This document shows positions 40,101-47,327 of a stretch of DNA of 64,000 nucleotides, one piece after another. Numbering within the stretch: position 1 is the stretch's first letter; every line of letters begins with the position of its first letter. The position numbers and the translations under genes were made by a program. The stretch is from assembly GCA_033239525.1 (NCBI GenBank), contig BSYO01000031.1:868001-932000 (forward strand). The letters are read 5' to 3'. The notes under the pieces are model-generated. The model was not told where the DNA came from. It did not search any database and saw only the letters and a program-made list of their open reading frames with translations. This DNA is from Nepenthes gracilis (lineage: Eukaryota; Streptophyta; Magnoliopsida; Caryophyllales; Nepenthaceae).

Positions 40101-43100
40101 TTATCCGAATAGTGGAATTCTCACCCGACATGTTGCAATGACGATAGTCTTCAACGCCCGGGATTTCTGCACATCTTTGGCGATGGAATCTTTGAAGAAA
40201 ACATCAAATCTCAACCAAGATCGTAGCAAATGTCGACTGTCACAAGTACTGGCAAAACAGAATTCCTTCCAAAGGAAGTTTTTGCACAAAGAAATTGCCA
40301 ATTCACCTCAATCACACCAGAGATAAAAATGAAGACAATTGATTCAGCTGATACAGTCAACTCTATAATACTTCTTAGAGAATGCTGAAAGAATATCAGA
40401 AAGTATGACTGCTATAGCCCAAGGCCACAAAAAACTCAATAAGGAGCCACAAACTGAAACTGAAAATTAATAATTGTGTGAGAGGGCTCTGATATCATGT
40501 TAACTTGGTTTGAGTGCCTCTCATATGACAAATTCCTTCTACTTAAATATCAAAAAGTATTCCTTAGTTTCATACTACAATCAAGCTATGAACATGTACA
40601 ACCAATGAAAGGATTACCCAAACTAGGAAATTATATATATAAATATACATACAATGAATGACAAATTCTTCCCGGTAATATATGCCTTATTCTTGCTAAC
40701 ACCAACTTCCATTTGTCGGGCAAACCTTTTTGATTTACATGAGTGGAACCCCTTTAGTGTGCCGTAGTGACGCTCATAATCATCCATTAGCAGGGGTTAA
40801 ACAAGCATAGCAGCACATTAACTCTGAGAACTTCAGCGGACAATAACATATACAAGAAAAATCCGATTAAAGGTCATAGGATTTCTGATTTCACAATTAT
40901 ACAGGGGCAGAATTTCTTTGTCTAGTTTCCAGTTATTTCCATACATTTATTTGTTAGCAAAATTTATGAGGCATAAATCTCAGAAGCTAAGTTAGATTAG
41001 CTGTCAGTCCTAGGCATAGAGTTAGGGCTAGTCGATTTGTGAAATTTAGGAAATTTGAAGAATTTAGAAGGAGATTTCAAGTCAAGTGACAGAGCATATG
41101 TACCTTGTTCTCTCTCTCTCTCTCTCTCTCTTGTTAGAGTCCTCTCATACTTTCCAAGGTGAGGATTTCATTCTTGCAACTTGGATGGCTAGATTTAGAA
41201 TATGGGTCCAACGCATTTTAATATGTTGTAATAATACTAATATTCAAGTTGTTAGAATGAAATTCTTATCATTTGGGATATAAAAAAAATGGGAAAACCA
41301 TAACAAAACACACACACACACTCTCTCTCTCTCTGTTGGGGGGGGCTATGTGATGAAACTTGGGGTATCCGTTCAGACTAGGGGAATGCACATGCCTAGT
41401 TATCTCTCCCACCAGCCTCCCTGCCTCTCTATAACATCATAAAAAATTGAATTTCATGCTTTCCTGTGTCAAAAATGTCAAAATCACGGTTCTTTGATAT
41501 TTGCTAAGAGCACTCCATGCAAATGACCTGATACTCCACAATTTCTCTTTCATTTCTTCCTACCAAACAAATCTGTTTCACTCTAGAGAAAACTACCTTT
41601 TGCATTAGTTTCATTTCTTGGTTTTCCATATGTCTGTCTTCCAGTTCTCATTCAAAGGGCATCCAATTATCCCATTCACCCAATTGTAGAAATATTGAGT
41701 GACTGTATGAATAGTTAAACAACATTATACCTAAAAGTACAACACAGAGACGTACCTACGGCTGAAACCGATCTTCTCATACCCGCGAGAAAATGATTCC
41801 AAGCCACCTTCATGTTTGTCAATAGATTTCCGTATTCTCTTGTATTGAGCAAACCTACACAAAACATTGCCCATTGTAATACAAAGTCTCTTTCCAATTG
41901 CATATATTTTAATACAAAATCAAGTAAGGAACATATCAAAGAAAAGAAGTCAAACAACAAATAGATTGTAAATGCAACAACATCAGATGTAAGCCACAAT
42001 AAAACTTTTGGTTAAGTAGATGCATATGGAAGAAACTACATGCCATATCAGTGCTTAGGTTTTGTACATCTAGCATACCCTCAGTAATAGAACTAGTCTA
42101 CTAAAGAAACTAAGACAATTTTTTTCACACACGGAACCAAGTGTTGTTTAATTCCATAAATCTTGAATGCCACATAATCCATACAGTAAGAAAAGCTCTT
42201 CTGCAACCGATCAACAGAATAGTTGTATGCCCTCCAGGCTTCTTGTCAAGTCACAAGTTCAAGTAAACATTAAAATAGTATCAATACAACACTTAGTAGT
42301 TCAAGTAAACATTAAAATAGTATCAATGAGGAAAGACAGGAAAGCATCTTACCGATAATCAAGATGTTCACGAAAACCTCTCAGCAGTGGGTCTATTTCG
42401 TATATCCTCTGCCCATTTCCAGGTGGAGAAATTGTTCTTGAGCCACATGAAGCAACAGAAGTTTCTACATCTGCTTTAACATCTTCAGCTACAGGTGAGG
42501 CACCAAGAGATTCTTGCTGGTCATAACTCATGGTTTGTGGGTCTAAATCATGCATTGCCTAGATAGGAAGCATGGCAGCACATGAGATTATGAGAACACT
42601 TACCAACAGGGAAATGTTAAGGTGTGTGGAAGAGTGTAGCAAACATCAAGCGGGATTGCATCCTGTATTATATATTTTTAAATAGAAAAAGACTTCAGAA
42701 GATGAAAATGATGCTAGTAATAGATACAGCTTCCCTTCAAACTGTCATATATTTAAAATCTGCTTTCTGCAAGCCAGTGATGAGGCAGCTGGCTTTGATC
42801 TAGCATAACCTTTTACAGAGGAAAATCCTAAATACTACCAGGTCCTAGTTTTTTTTTTTTTTTCTTTTTTCATCTCTTTCAGGGATAATGAGGCATGAAA
42901 TCACATTGGGTTATTATTCATGAATGATTATTTTCTTTTTCTCTTGGAAATACAATGCTCAGGCATATCCATGATTTAACTATAAAAAAGAATAAAAAAT
43001 TTGCAAGGTGCAGCGGTATCACTCTCTCCAATGTTGTGCTGTTCCTTCAGACAAGATTAAAACATTTTACATCTTAACTTCATTGGCATTTGTAAGGGTA

Positions 43101-46100
43101 GATTACCATAATATCTTGTAGCTTGCCAGCATTTCCTTCTCTTTTCACAGTTTTCACTAACTTGACAAAAAATATCTACCATATGATTTTAAATATGAGA
43201 GTGTGTAACCTTCACTTCCAAATTACAGCAACTGTCAAACGTCGTGAAGTCATTATAAGAGACAACCAGACATGCCTTAGAAGTGTGCATATATATGTGC
43301 CGGCATGAGCATGACAACAGACAAAAGACAATACCTGAGCATCACTTAAAACCGCATCAGAAGTTTCTAATTGATCAAGAGAGGATGAAGAGCCATCACT
43401 CTCAATCCCTGGGAGAAGTACTTTCTCAGAAGCAGCTACTGTTGCAGATCGAGAGTCAGACTCATATGAGGACTTTTGAGCAAAGATCTTCCCTGAAGAT
43501 TTACCAATGATTAGAATAAAAGATATCAAAAGATTATAGAAGCAGCACATATAGCAGTCATCGGTTTATACAAACAGGGTTGAGATCAAAAATAACTGAG
43601 AATAATGCTAAATTTTGATAGTTATTTTCCTCTGCAATTTAACATGGCAACTATGCCATTTACAGGAATGAGGTTATCAAAAAAAATTTCATAAATAGTT
43701 GCAAGTTGGACAAGGTGCTAGTGGTCTAATACCAGAAACTGGACCCATTTGCAATATTTGGCAACAGTCATTAAATGTTTGTTCAAAGGAAATGATACAG
43801 GAATGAAACAGTGCTCCTCTAACCATATTTTAATTACCATAGCCCGAACATTATTTTGATAGGTTCCGATTACCTAGACTATCCACTGATCCAAGAAGGG
43901 AGATACCACCTCACCAATTAATAGCTGGTTAAACTAGCTATTATCAGAAACATAATGTCTCAGGGTCATCCCAACATGAACTCTTGCCTTCCTCTAGTTT
44001 CTATCTTGGACAAGAAAAAGGGACAAGCCAACCCCACAACACCCTACAACAATCTCTATCCTTTACATGTACTGGTTTTGATTTAATCCTGGTGGCAAAA
44101 GTCTTCAAAAGCTGCCGAGGCTAGACACACAAAAGCAACATGCTTGAGCAGCTTGAACACTCTACATTGTTGAAATAGCTCAAGTCGAGATGAAGTAGAT
44201 GGAAAGGGACTCGAAGTGCTTCACATGTAGTTCAAAAAAGGATGTTCAAATAAGTAGACAGAAAGAGAGATTTAGAAAATAGAGAAACCTCAAAGGAAAT
44301 GGATTAATTCTTCTTCAACAAGACAATAAAGATAACTGACTTTGGAAGGAGAAATGTTGGTTCAGAAAAGGCCATAGAGGTGTTCAAAAAGTTTTGACGG
44401 GAGGGAAAAGGAGGAAAATATCAAGTATAAATGTGACAATAAAGGTCAAGTGAAGTCTCTTTTCAAGAACACCATCAGATGTAGTGTGCACAGAATGACA
44501 AGGGGTCCATACAGTTTCCTGCAGGTGATTGACAGCTTCTGAAAATTTCAGGGGTTACCACACAATGGGGTTTTGAGCAAATAAGAGGCAACAGATGATT
44601 AAAGGCAACAGATGATTAAAGGCAACAGACAATAAGAAGCGACAAAGGTAAAGAGGCTAATTGCTCTTTTGGCTACTAATTTGGGGCAACAGAGAAAGAG
44701 CTTGGCAGGAAAAGTTTCATTTGGTATATGAATCATCAGCAGAGAGGAAGGGGGCAAATAGATGCTCTGTGTTTTATAAGAGACAACGGCATTTAAAATA
44801 TGTCCTAAGCATGTGATTGCACACTTTGTTTGAGGTTTCAGTAGAGAGAGAAAGAGAGAGAGGGGTTGGATAGCACATCAGTTTCCTGTAATATTTCCCT
44901 TCTTTGTGCTCATTAAGTTGTTTAGAAGCCCGCCGGTTCATAGGGCTGCAAATTCATGTTTGGCTACTGAAACAAAATCCTTTATATCTGAGCAAGAAGA
45001 ATGACAAATTATATCATTCAATCATTTATTGACAAGAGACAACGAATAGGAAACACCGGAAAACTAATCCAACTTGAGCCAGAAGATTCAATAGATAAAA
45101 GATTGAATAAGCCCCCCAAATTCTCAAAAGAGTCAGGAGAACTAGCAAAAGCTGCAACAAGTTTTATGTAAATTTACTTTTAGTTGAGGAGCCTCCGAAT
45201 GATTAGTTCCCAAGTCCTCAGACACCCAAGAATTGAAAGAATCAGTAACGATGTTAGTTAGAAGAAGCAGAAGAAAGGCAGCAAGGACCTGAAGCTGTAA
45301 GTGAAGAAGAAAACTGAGGCAAAGAGCAACACAATGAATTCTGGAGAAAATTATCCATATCCTTTTGCTATATATATATAGAGTAGTTTACATCCAACTA
45401 ACTACAACAAATCAAAAAAACAGAAAATGTTCTTCATATCTACTAAGAAATGAATTGCAACTGAATTGTAACAGCAAAGAGAATAGTATCTGAATTGGGA
45501 ATAATTCTGTTATTGCTGCAGGTCCAGATTTTGCACTTCACGCACCACTTCCTTGATCTGCAGTCTTGATCATTAATAAGAATAGTCCTTTACTCCTCAT
45601 AACTGCAGATTTCAACTGCCATATTTCCTTTTTTAAGTGTATACTTCACCAAGTCAGTAGTCATACAACTATAAGAGTGGCACATTTCAAAATAGTTCCT
45701 TCACCCATCCTATGGACCACTCCCTTAAGTTGGAATAATGGAGTGGACAGGCGTATTAATCCTAGCCATAGAACTCAATTATCTTCCCTTCGGATTCTTG
45801 CAACTCAATTATCCAGACTTCGAAGCTGGCACTGTCCATCATGCCACAAATTAACCTCGTCCAACTAAAGTCTCTCCAGCCTCATGAGTGGACAGCCACG
45901 GACACAAATCTCGTCTTCTGCTGACTTTGTGCCATGGTTATCAGTATAATCAGTCCCATTAAAACATACCCGGACAAAATCCTGCGGGCACCATCGCCTC
46001 CTAAGTTCTTGCATAGCATCATGGCCACGCCATTATAACCCCCCCACCAGACATGAACTCTTCGAAGATTCCATCCAAAATATTGCAGTAGTACTCATTA

Positions 46101-46566
46101 ACCAATCCAGTATCATAGTAACCTCACAGCTCTTTGCGCAAAGACCCTTCTTAAACTAGAAATCACACTAATTACTACCGGAAGAAGCAGAACCAACCAA
46201 ACTACCACTAAAGATGAGATTTGAATCCACGACTCACATCCAAGCCAGAAGATAAATCACTTACAACTACTAAAAATCATATTAACCAATCAAAACACAT
46301 TGAAACAACACCAATAAACGGACAGCATCCAACTATCGTCAGTGCTTAAGGCAAAGAAATATCACTAAAAATCAATCCGAACGAAAAAGTTACGCAACAA
46401 TAGCAATGTAATAGTAGACAAGTACGAGAGGGAGGGAAGTACGAGAAACAGAGTTGTTGCTCAGCGTGAAGTGAGAGGTCCTCCGATCACCATCAGAACT
46501 GGATCCAGACACCTTGTGAAAATACGGAACAGCAGGAAGTCGTATCCCTGACAGAGTGCAGACCAT
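4070..46566 (-). CDS. SBE2: 1,4-alpha-glucan (starch) branching enzyme, class II; 5' fourteen exons, gene continues past left edge
   Basis: Starch-branching enzymes cut an alpha-1,4 glucan and rejoin the fragment through an alpha-1,6 bond, making amylopectin branches in the plastid. Coding exons: 46566-46443, 43492-43335, 42558-42353, 41854-41756, 26624-26582, 21716-21657, 8405-8325, 8061-7945, 7852-7769, 7036-6915, 6733-6614, 5528-5399, 5302-5192 and 4198-4070. All have GT donors and AG acceptors and the phases agree, giving 528 codons without a stop; the family is usually about 800-870 residues. The N-terminus ([14 protein letters not shown]) matches class II enzymes and a plastid transit peptide. 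Next come a variable Ser/acidic linker, [13 protein letters not shown], a CBM48 module ([11 protein letters not shown]) and the GH13 barrel: region I DIVHSHAS, region [14 protein letters not shown] (nucleophile Asp) and region III TIGED (general acid Glu). Region IV and the C-terminal domain lie outside. Introns 4 and 6 (about 15 and 13 kb) are enlarged by transposons. Class II is well supported; the a/b subtype is not decided. Confidence 0.95.
5192..5302 (-). CDS. SBE2: SBE2 coding exon 13 (GH13 region II, nucleophile)
   Basis: A 111-nt in-phase exon encoding [20 protein letters not shown] then [17 protein letters not shown]. The Asp of FRFDG is the catalytic nucleophile of the family. Confidence 0.96.
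5399..5528 (-). CDS. SBE2: SBE2 coding exon 12
   Basis: Encodes [20 protein letters not shown] then [20 protein letters not shown], the substrate-cleft loop typical of plant branching enzymes. Confidence 0.95.
5660..5755 (+). mobile_element. tRNA-derived SINE fragment (Au-like)
   Basis: GGAGGTCATGGGTTCAAACT carries a pol III B-box (GGTTCAA type) set in the context typical of plant Au-like SINEs, followed by AGAAATAACCACTCT, where the family has AAACAGCCTCT. An (AT)n tail follows. Only about 90 bp remain. It sits in SBE2 intron 11. Confidence 0.5.
5860..6077. repeat. 109-bp tandem duplication in SBE2 intron 11
   Basis: Two adjacent copies (5860-5968 and 5969-6077) beginning CCACCTCAAGGATCTG differ at only a few bases, so the duplication is recent. 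Confidence 0.85.
6614..6733 (-). CDS. SBE2: SBE2 coding exon 11 (GH13 region I)
   Basis: Encodes [20 protein letters not shown] then [18 protein letters not shown], which contains most of GH13 conserved region I. The Ser codon after it is split with exon 12. Confidence 0.95.
6915..7036 (-). CDS. SBE2: SBE2 coding exon 10
   Basis: Encodes [20 protein letters not shown] and [20 protein letters not shown]. The Gly codon is split with exon 11. It belongs to the GH13 barrel. Confidence 0.95.
7365..7600 (-). repeat. GATATATC-rich dispersed repeat, copy 2
   Basis: The vocabulary (GATATTGGTAC, ATATCAGATATATCG, TGTCGGCCAATAT) matches copy 1 in the reverse direction. It lies in SBE2 intron 9. Confidence 0.5.
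7769..7852 (-). CDS. SBE2: SBE2 coding exon 9
   Basis: An 84-nt in-phase exon encoding [20 protein letters not shown] and SHIGMSST, the first strand region of the GH13 barrel. Confidence 0.95.
7945..8061 (-). CDS. SBE2: SBE2 coding exon 8
   Basis: A 117-nt in-phase exon encoding [20 protein letters not shown] and [17 protein letters not shown], the end of the carbohydrate-binding module and entry to the GH13 barrel. Confidence 0.95.
8325..8405 (-). CDS. SBE2: SBE2 coding exon 7
   Basis: An 81-nt in-phase exon encoding [19 protein letters not shown] and IPHGSRVK, continuing CBM48. A 13-kb intron separates it from exon 6. Confidence 0.95.
8406..9663. other. SBE2 intron 6, left part; GC-rich repeat fragment near 8650-8840
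   Basis: Mostly AT-rich. A GC-rich stretch (GGCATGGCCCAACAC and GCTTGGCACGGCC) resembles one at 17145-17290 and looks like a piece of a dispersed repeat. The class is not identified and no coding sequence was seen. Confidence 0.35.
9669..10563 (-). mobile_element. Solo LTR with TACTT target-site duplication
   Basis: The element begins TGAATTTGGATCC and ends GGACTGCCA, is 895 bp long and is flanked on both sides by TACTT (9664-9668 and 10564-10568), a perfect 5-bp duplication. TATA-like motifs read on the minus strand (CACTATAAATACTCCC) set the orientation. No internal retrotransposon sequence remains, so unequal recombination between LTRs has removed it. A 213-bp tandem duplication sits inside. 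Confidence 0.85.
9996..10420. repeat. 213-bp tandem duplication containing the LTR TATA region
   Basis: Two copies (9996-10208 and 10209-10420), both starting CAGAATCCTCCCTT and both containing GTATTTATAGTGTCG. They differ by scattered substitutions. Confidence 0.85.
10569..11179. other. SBE2 intron 6 AT-rich spacer
   Basis: AT-rich, no coding potential recognised. It separates the solo LTR from the Tat-like element. Confidence 0.4.
11180..12102 (-). repeat. 3' LTR of the pol-less Tat-like element
   Basis: 923 bp, TGATGTATTCTGG to CCCCATCA. It aligns along its length with the LTR at 15255. A TATA-like box reads on the minus strand near 11650. Confidence 0.88.
12103..13019. other. Interior of the Tat-like element, non-coding
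   Basis: Starts with the likely polypurine tract. I recognise no retrotransposon domain here on either strand. Confidence 0.35.
13020..13325. repeat. Imperfect tandem repeat, about 73 bp period
   Basis: Recurring CCGGACTGGACTGTTG and CAGTCAAAC words at roughly 73-bp steps, about four units. It lies between the LTR and the extra ORF, the same place as the minisatellites of the Tat mosaic at 54290 and 62610. Confidence 0.7.
13656..14210 (+). pseudogene. Extra ORF of Tat-like element, 'putative gypsy type transposon' domain (broken)
   Basis: Antisense to gag of the same element. Translation shows [15 protein letters not shown], then [30 protein letters not shown] and [16 protein letters not shown], in the same order as the extra ORFs at 54791 and 62364. 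Frameshifts near the start codon, near 13750 and near 13840, and a stop at about 14108, break it. The family (Pfam 'putative gypsy type transposon') has no known biochemical function. Confidence 0.75.
14215..15194 (-). pseudogene. Gag remnant of the Tat-like element
   Basis: Starts with an ATG about 60 bp inside the 5' LTR. It contains the conserved Ty3 gag core: [38 protein letters not shown] and [16 protein letters not shown]. In-frame stops and shifts interrupt it. No protease follows; the antisense extra ORF begins where pol should. Confidence 0.8.
15255..16223 (-). repeat. 5' LTR of the pol-less Tat-like element
   Basis: 969 bp, TGATGCATCC to CCCCATCA. A TATA-like box reads on the minus strand (GGCTATAAAAAACC, near 15720). 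Confidence 0.88.
16229..17599. other. SBE2 intron 6 AT-rich DNA; GC-rich repeat fragment at 17145-17290
   Basis: AT-rich except for a stretch (CATGCCCGGCCCAGCAC, GCACAGCACAACACG) like that at 8650. No coding capacity seen. Confidence 0.35.
17600..18715 (+). mobile_element. LTR fragment of a long-LTR Ty3-type family
   Basis: The final 330 bp (ACCACCCAATTTGC, GATAGCC, CATAATTATCGAAG, TTATTAAGGGGTCGGAAC) parallel the end of the LTR-like sequence at 24186-26070. The first part has imperfect 60-bp tandem units around CGCCTGCTGCTCGCCC and CTCGAGCCTCGTTTCC. No clean ends or duplication found. Confidence 0.5.
18716..21656. other. SBE2 intron 6, right part
   Basis: AT-rich intron sequence with a 78-bp duplication and a 27-bp poly(A) run at about 20120-20146, which may be the tail of an old retroposon. 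No gene recognised. Confidence 0.35.
19516..19671. repeat. 78-bp tandem duplication
   Basis: Two adjacent copies (19516-19593 and 19594-19671) starting GCTTCTATGC and ending GGCATTATGAT with few differences. Confidence 0.85.
21657..21716 (-). CDS. SBE2: SBE2 coding exon 6
   Basis: A 60-nt in-phase exon encoding [20 protein letters not shown], the core of the CBM48 glucan-binding module. Confidence 0.95.
21717..24185. other. SBE2 intron 5, left part
   Basis: Intron sequence; apart from the possible LINE fragment, nothing is recognised on either strand. Confidence 0.35.
22620..23330 (+). mobile_element. Possible L1-type LINE fragment
   Basis: In SBE2 intron 5, one frame reads [20 protein letters not shown] then [10 protein letters not shown], which resembles the linker before reverse transcriptase in plant L1 ORF2 (WL-GD-NTKFFH type). 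No other domain could be read. Confidence 0.35.
24186..26070 (+). mobile_element. Long LTR-like sequence, same family as the solo LTR at 35279
   Basis: Begins TGTAACACCCGATT, a typical LTR start. It shares ordered blocks with the 35279 solo LTR (TACTTTTCCCATATGG with AAAAGTTTTG, the GGAATTGG block and CCTATCTATAGG) and its end with the fragment at 18380-18715. A matching target duplication for the flank ATCCA was not found, so the right end is uncertain or truncated. Confidence 0.55.
26071..26581. other. SBE2 intron 5, right part
   Basis: No feature recognised apart from the polypyrimidine and donor context of exon 5. Confidence 0.35.
26582..26624 (-). CDS. SBE2: SBE2 coding exon 5 (43-nt exon)
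   Basis: A 43-nt exon encoding [15 protein letters not shown] with its split first codon. It begins the CBM48 module. It lies only about 130 bp from the end of the copia element in the preceding intron. Confidence 0.93.
26756..26959 (-). repeat. 3' LTR of the copia element
   Basis: 204 bp, the same length as its partner. It contains a (TA)n microsatellite where the partner has a shorter TATA run. Confidence 0.85.
26960..27589 (-). pseudogene. Copia RNase H / C-terminal piece
   Basis: Translation on the minus strand gives [40 protein letters not shown] and HRHIFTKAL, classic copia RNase H motifs (SSTEAEYRA, DN-AI-IA-NPVFHERTKH and ADIFTKAL in the family). Frameshifts are present. It joins logically to the piece at 34987, on the other side of the Ty3 insertion. 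Confidence 0.8.
27595..27993 (-). repeat. 3' LTR of the chromovirus
   Basis: 399 bp, TGATGTAGGGGGAGGG to TGTCCGCATCA, preceded by duplication CAAAT. Relative to its partner it has scattered substitutions and about 10 bp of net length difference. Confidence 0.92.
28185..28342 (-). pseudogene. Chromodomain at the end of chromovirus pol
   Basis: Reads [20 protein letters not shown] then WVG, a stop, [13 protein letters not shown] and ends FYQSQ. The aromatic/W-x-G and ENxW pattern is that of retrotransposon chromodomains, which steer integration to marked chromatin. One in-frame TGA lies in the middle. Confidence 0.8.
28343..31632 (-). pseudogene. Chromovirus pol: protease, reverse transcriptase, RNase H, integrase
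   Basis: Protease near 31200-31560 ([14 protein letters not shown], active-site DSG). Reverse transcriptase near 30300-30960 ([14 protein letters not shown] and [12 protein letters not shown]). RNase H near 29700-30120. Integrase near 28800-29520, with a zinc-binding HHCC region ([14 protein letters not shown] and CRICQLAKH) and the core start [11 protein letters not shown]. The C-terminal part has [18 protein letters not shown]. Stops lie between protease and reverse transcriptase (about 30877) and before RNase H (about 29950-30000), with a frameshift in integrase near 28984-29228. Confidence 0.88.
31633..33039 (-). pseudogene. Chromovirus gag, interrupted by a 209-bp LTR
   Basis: The likely ATG at 33039 opens [20 protein letters not shown]. 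After the insertion the frame resumes at [13 protein letters not shown], with [20 protein letters not shown] and [16 protein letters not shown] (retrotransposon gag core), then a zinc knuckle [14 protein letters not shown] near 31830-31872. In-frame stops occur near 32230 and 32990. Confidence 0.82.
32722..32930 (+). mobile_element. 209-bp solo LTR / TRIM-like insertion with TGGTG duplication
   Basis: Runs TGTAGAGTCCCACATCGG to GGGGACGTTACA, flanked on both sides by TGGTG (32717-32721 and 32931-32935). Internal words GACGCGTTTTGGGG, AAACCGTGCGG and AAAGCGGACAATATCGT belong to a short LTR type widespread in plants. Removing it restores continuity of gag. Orientation is by resemblance to that family only. 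Confidence 0.85.
33040..34592 (-). other. Chromovirus 5' leader with long purine tract
   Basis: Between the 5' LTR with its primer site (TGGTATCAGATAT, 34575-34590) and gag lie 1.55 kb without a gag or pol domain. At 33462-33602 the sense (minus) strand is almost pure A/G; other homopolymer runs lie at 33930, 34305, 34355 and 34385. The rest is GC-rich with acidic or Ser-rich reading frames that look like low complexity. Confidence 0.55.
34593..34981 (-). repeat. 5' LTR of the chromovirus
   Basis: 389 bp, TGATGTAGGGGGAGGG to GTCCGCATCA, followed by CAAAT. Confidence 0.92.
34987..35273 (-). pseudogene. Copia reverse transcriptase, distal piece
   Basis: Minus strand reads FFHMKDLG, then [20 protein letters not shown] and [20 protein letters not shown], matching the copia segment after the YVDD motif (FDMKDLG, G-F-SQ-KY-LDLL and TPMEPN-KL in the family). 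The chromovirus cuts it at the left and a solo LTR at the right. Confidence 0.82.
35279..37253 (+). mobile_element. 1,975-bp solo LTR with TTACA duplication
   Basis: Begins TGTAATGCCTGG and ends GGCCGTGACA, with TTACA on both sides (35274-35278 and 37254-37258). It sits just after the YVDD codons of the copia reverse transcriptase. Its middle matches the LTR-like sequence at 24900-25320. The very long LTR suits Tekay/Del-type Ty3 elements. Strand is assigned from family resemblance and is tentative. Confidence 0.87.
37259..40497 (-). pseudogene. Copia gag, protease, integrase and reverse transcriptase start
   Basis: Minus strand, from the primer site inward: zinc knuckle [14 protein letters not shown] (about 39385-39430); protease [19 protein letters not shown] (about 39130-39190; family DSGASNHMT, so the active-site Gly reads Met); integrase-linked [12 protein letters not shown] (about 38790); reverse transcriptase NHAXDIISYPP with [20 protein letters not shown] (about 37620-37740, X marks stops); and [11 protein letters not shown] at the junction with the solo LTR. 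Many stops. Confidence 0.82.
40498..40701 (-). repeat. 5' LTR of the copia element
   Basis: 204 bp, TGTTAACTTGG to TTCTTGCTAACA, adjoined by the primer-binding site at 40485-40497 read on the minus strand. Confidence 0.85.
40702..41755. other. SBE2 intron 4, right end; microsatellites
   Basis: Contains (CT)n at about 41109-41131 and a (CA)n-(CT)n run ending in eight G at about 41310-41345. No gene recognised. Confidence 0.45.
41756..41854 (-). CDS. SBE2: SBE2 coding exon 4
   Basis: Residues 163-195 plus two bases. It encodes [20 protein letters not shown] and [12 protein letters not shown], hallmarks of plant branching enzymes. A 15-kb intron packed with nested retrotransposons follows it. 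Confidence 0.93.
42353..42558 (-). CDS. SBE2: SBE2 coding exon 3
   Basis: Residues 95-162 plus two bases. An acidic N-terminal linker leads into [20 protein letters not shown] and EHLDY, a conserved block just before the CBM48 module. The donor is GTAAG and the Arg codon is split with exon 4. Confidence 0.92.
43335..43492 (-). CDS. SBE2: SBE2 coding exon 2
   Basis: Residues 42-94, from [13 protein letters not shown] to LSDAQ. This is the variable Ser-rich linker after the transit peptide of class II enzymes. The acceptor is TTCAG and the donor GTATTG. Confidence 0.9.
43493..46442. other. SBE2 intron 1
   Basis: A 2.95-kb intron. A 19-bp unit (AGGCAACAGATGATTAA) repeats about three times at 44587-44630. 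I recognise no coding sequence or element with clear ends. Confidence 0.4.
46443..46566 (-). CDS. SBE2: SBE2 coding exon 1 (start codon, transit peptide)
   Basis: Residues 1-41 plus one base. The start codon opens [16 protein letters not shown], the usual class II N-terminus. The donor follows TCTC, and the split codon (C|GG, Arg) rejoins exon 2 in phase. Ser, Thr and Arg are rich and acidic residues few, as in a plastid transit peptide. Confidence 0.9.
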
Positions 46567-46750
46567 TTTCTAGGGCTATACGGAAGTGACAGGGAGAGAG
46601 AATGAGCGAAGAGAGCTTTAAGCTGACGACAGAGAGAGAGAGGAGGTCATAAGAATCATGATGATTCATGTCGATGGCATTTGTATTGCGGGTGGTTGCG
46701 CAAGCTGACAATGAGTGGGAGGGGAGATACGTGTGTGCCGGGTAGTCGAC
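46567..46750 (-). promoter_or_regulatory. SBE2 5' untranslated leader and proximal promoter (approximate)
   Basis: On the minus strand the stretch before the start codon is rich in CT repeats (CTCTCTCTCTGTCGTCAGC), a common leader composition of plant genes. An AT-rich block follows at 46915-46975. No transcription start can be fixed from sequence alone. Confidence 0.4.
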
Positions 46751-47322
46751 AGAGACGGAGGGATGGGATTGCACGGGGAGTGTTGCTGGGCCCCACGCTC
46801 CGTTAATTTCCATCGTCAATCTTTCATCTGATCCCAACTTTTCCCGAGATGTTTGTGGGGCCCACGCCGTCAATGTATGTGGCCACGACCTGCCATCAAC
46901 GTCACCAGAAATTTGATTAGATAATATAAATAATAAAATTATTATTATTTATTATTCACAATTAAAAAGGCCCTTTGTGCCTCGAAATTCTACATTCCCA
47001 TGGCATCAATGGCAGGTCCTTCTTGGATCCTGTTCCTTTACCATCTGAATTTTTTTCCACATATTTATTTATTTATTTATTAGTCATACTGAGTATTTTA
47101 AGTTTATTTCATAAAATTTATTTGGTTAATCATTATTACTTACTTATTTAAAAAAAAAAATTAGTCAAAATTTAAGAGTTTTCATTAAATAAACATAAAT
47201 AAAATAATATTTTTAAAAAATATATAAAATTATAAAATTAATAACCATACTAAAAAAACCTTAAATTATTTTAAATTATATATATTTTACGTTAATAATA
47301 GCTATTTTATCAACGAGTAATT
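46751..47322. other. Upstream region of SBE2
   Basis: GC-moderate to about 46910, then strongly AT-rich. No gene seen. It is likely the promoter side of SBE2 but no motif is decisive. Confidence 0.35.
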
Positions 47323-47327
47323 ATTAG

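Larger units (their letters stand above)
26756..40701 (-). mobile_element. Ty1/copia retrotransposon, old, split by nested insertions
   Basis: Two 204-bp LTRs (26756-26959 and 40498-40701) share the layout TTGGTTTGA..., a TATA run and GCCTTATTCTTGCTA. Flanks CGAAC and CCAAC suggest a 5-bp duplication with one change. On the minus strand the 5' LTR ends CA and is followed by TGATATCAGAGCC, an initiator-tRNA-Met primer site with one change. The body reads gag, protease, integrase, reverse transcriptase and RNase H in copia order, with many stops. A Ty3 element and a solo LTR have split it into three pieces. Everything is within SBE2 intron 4 in the gene's orientation. Confidence 0.88.
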
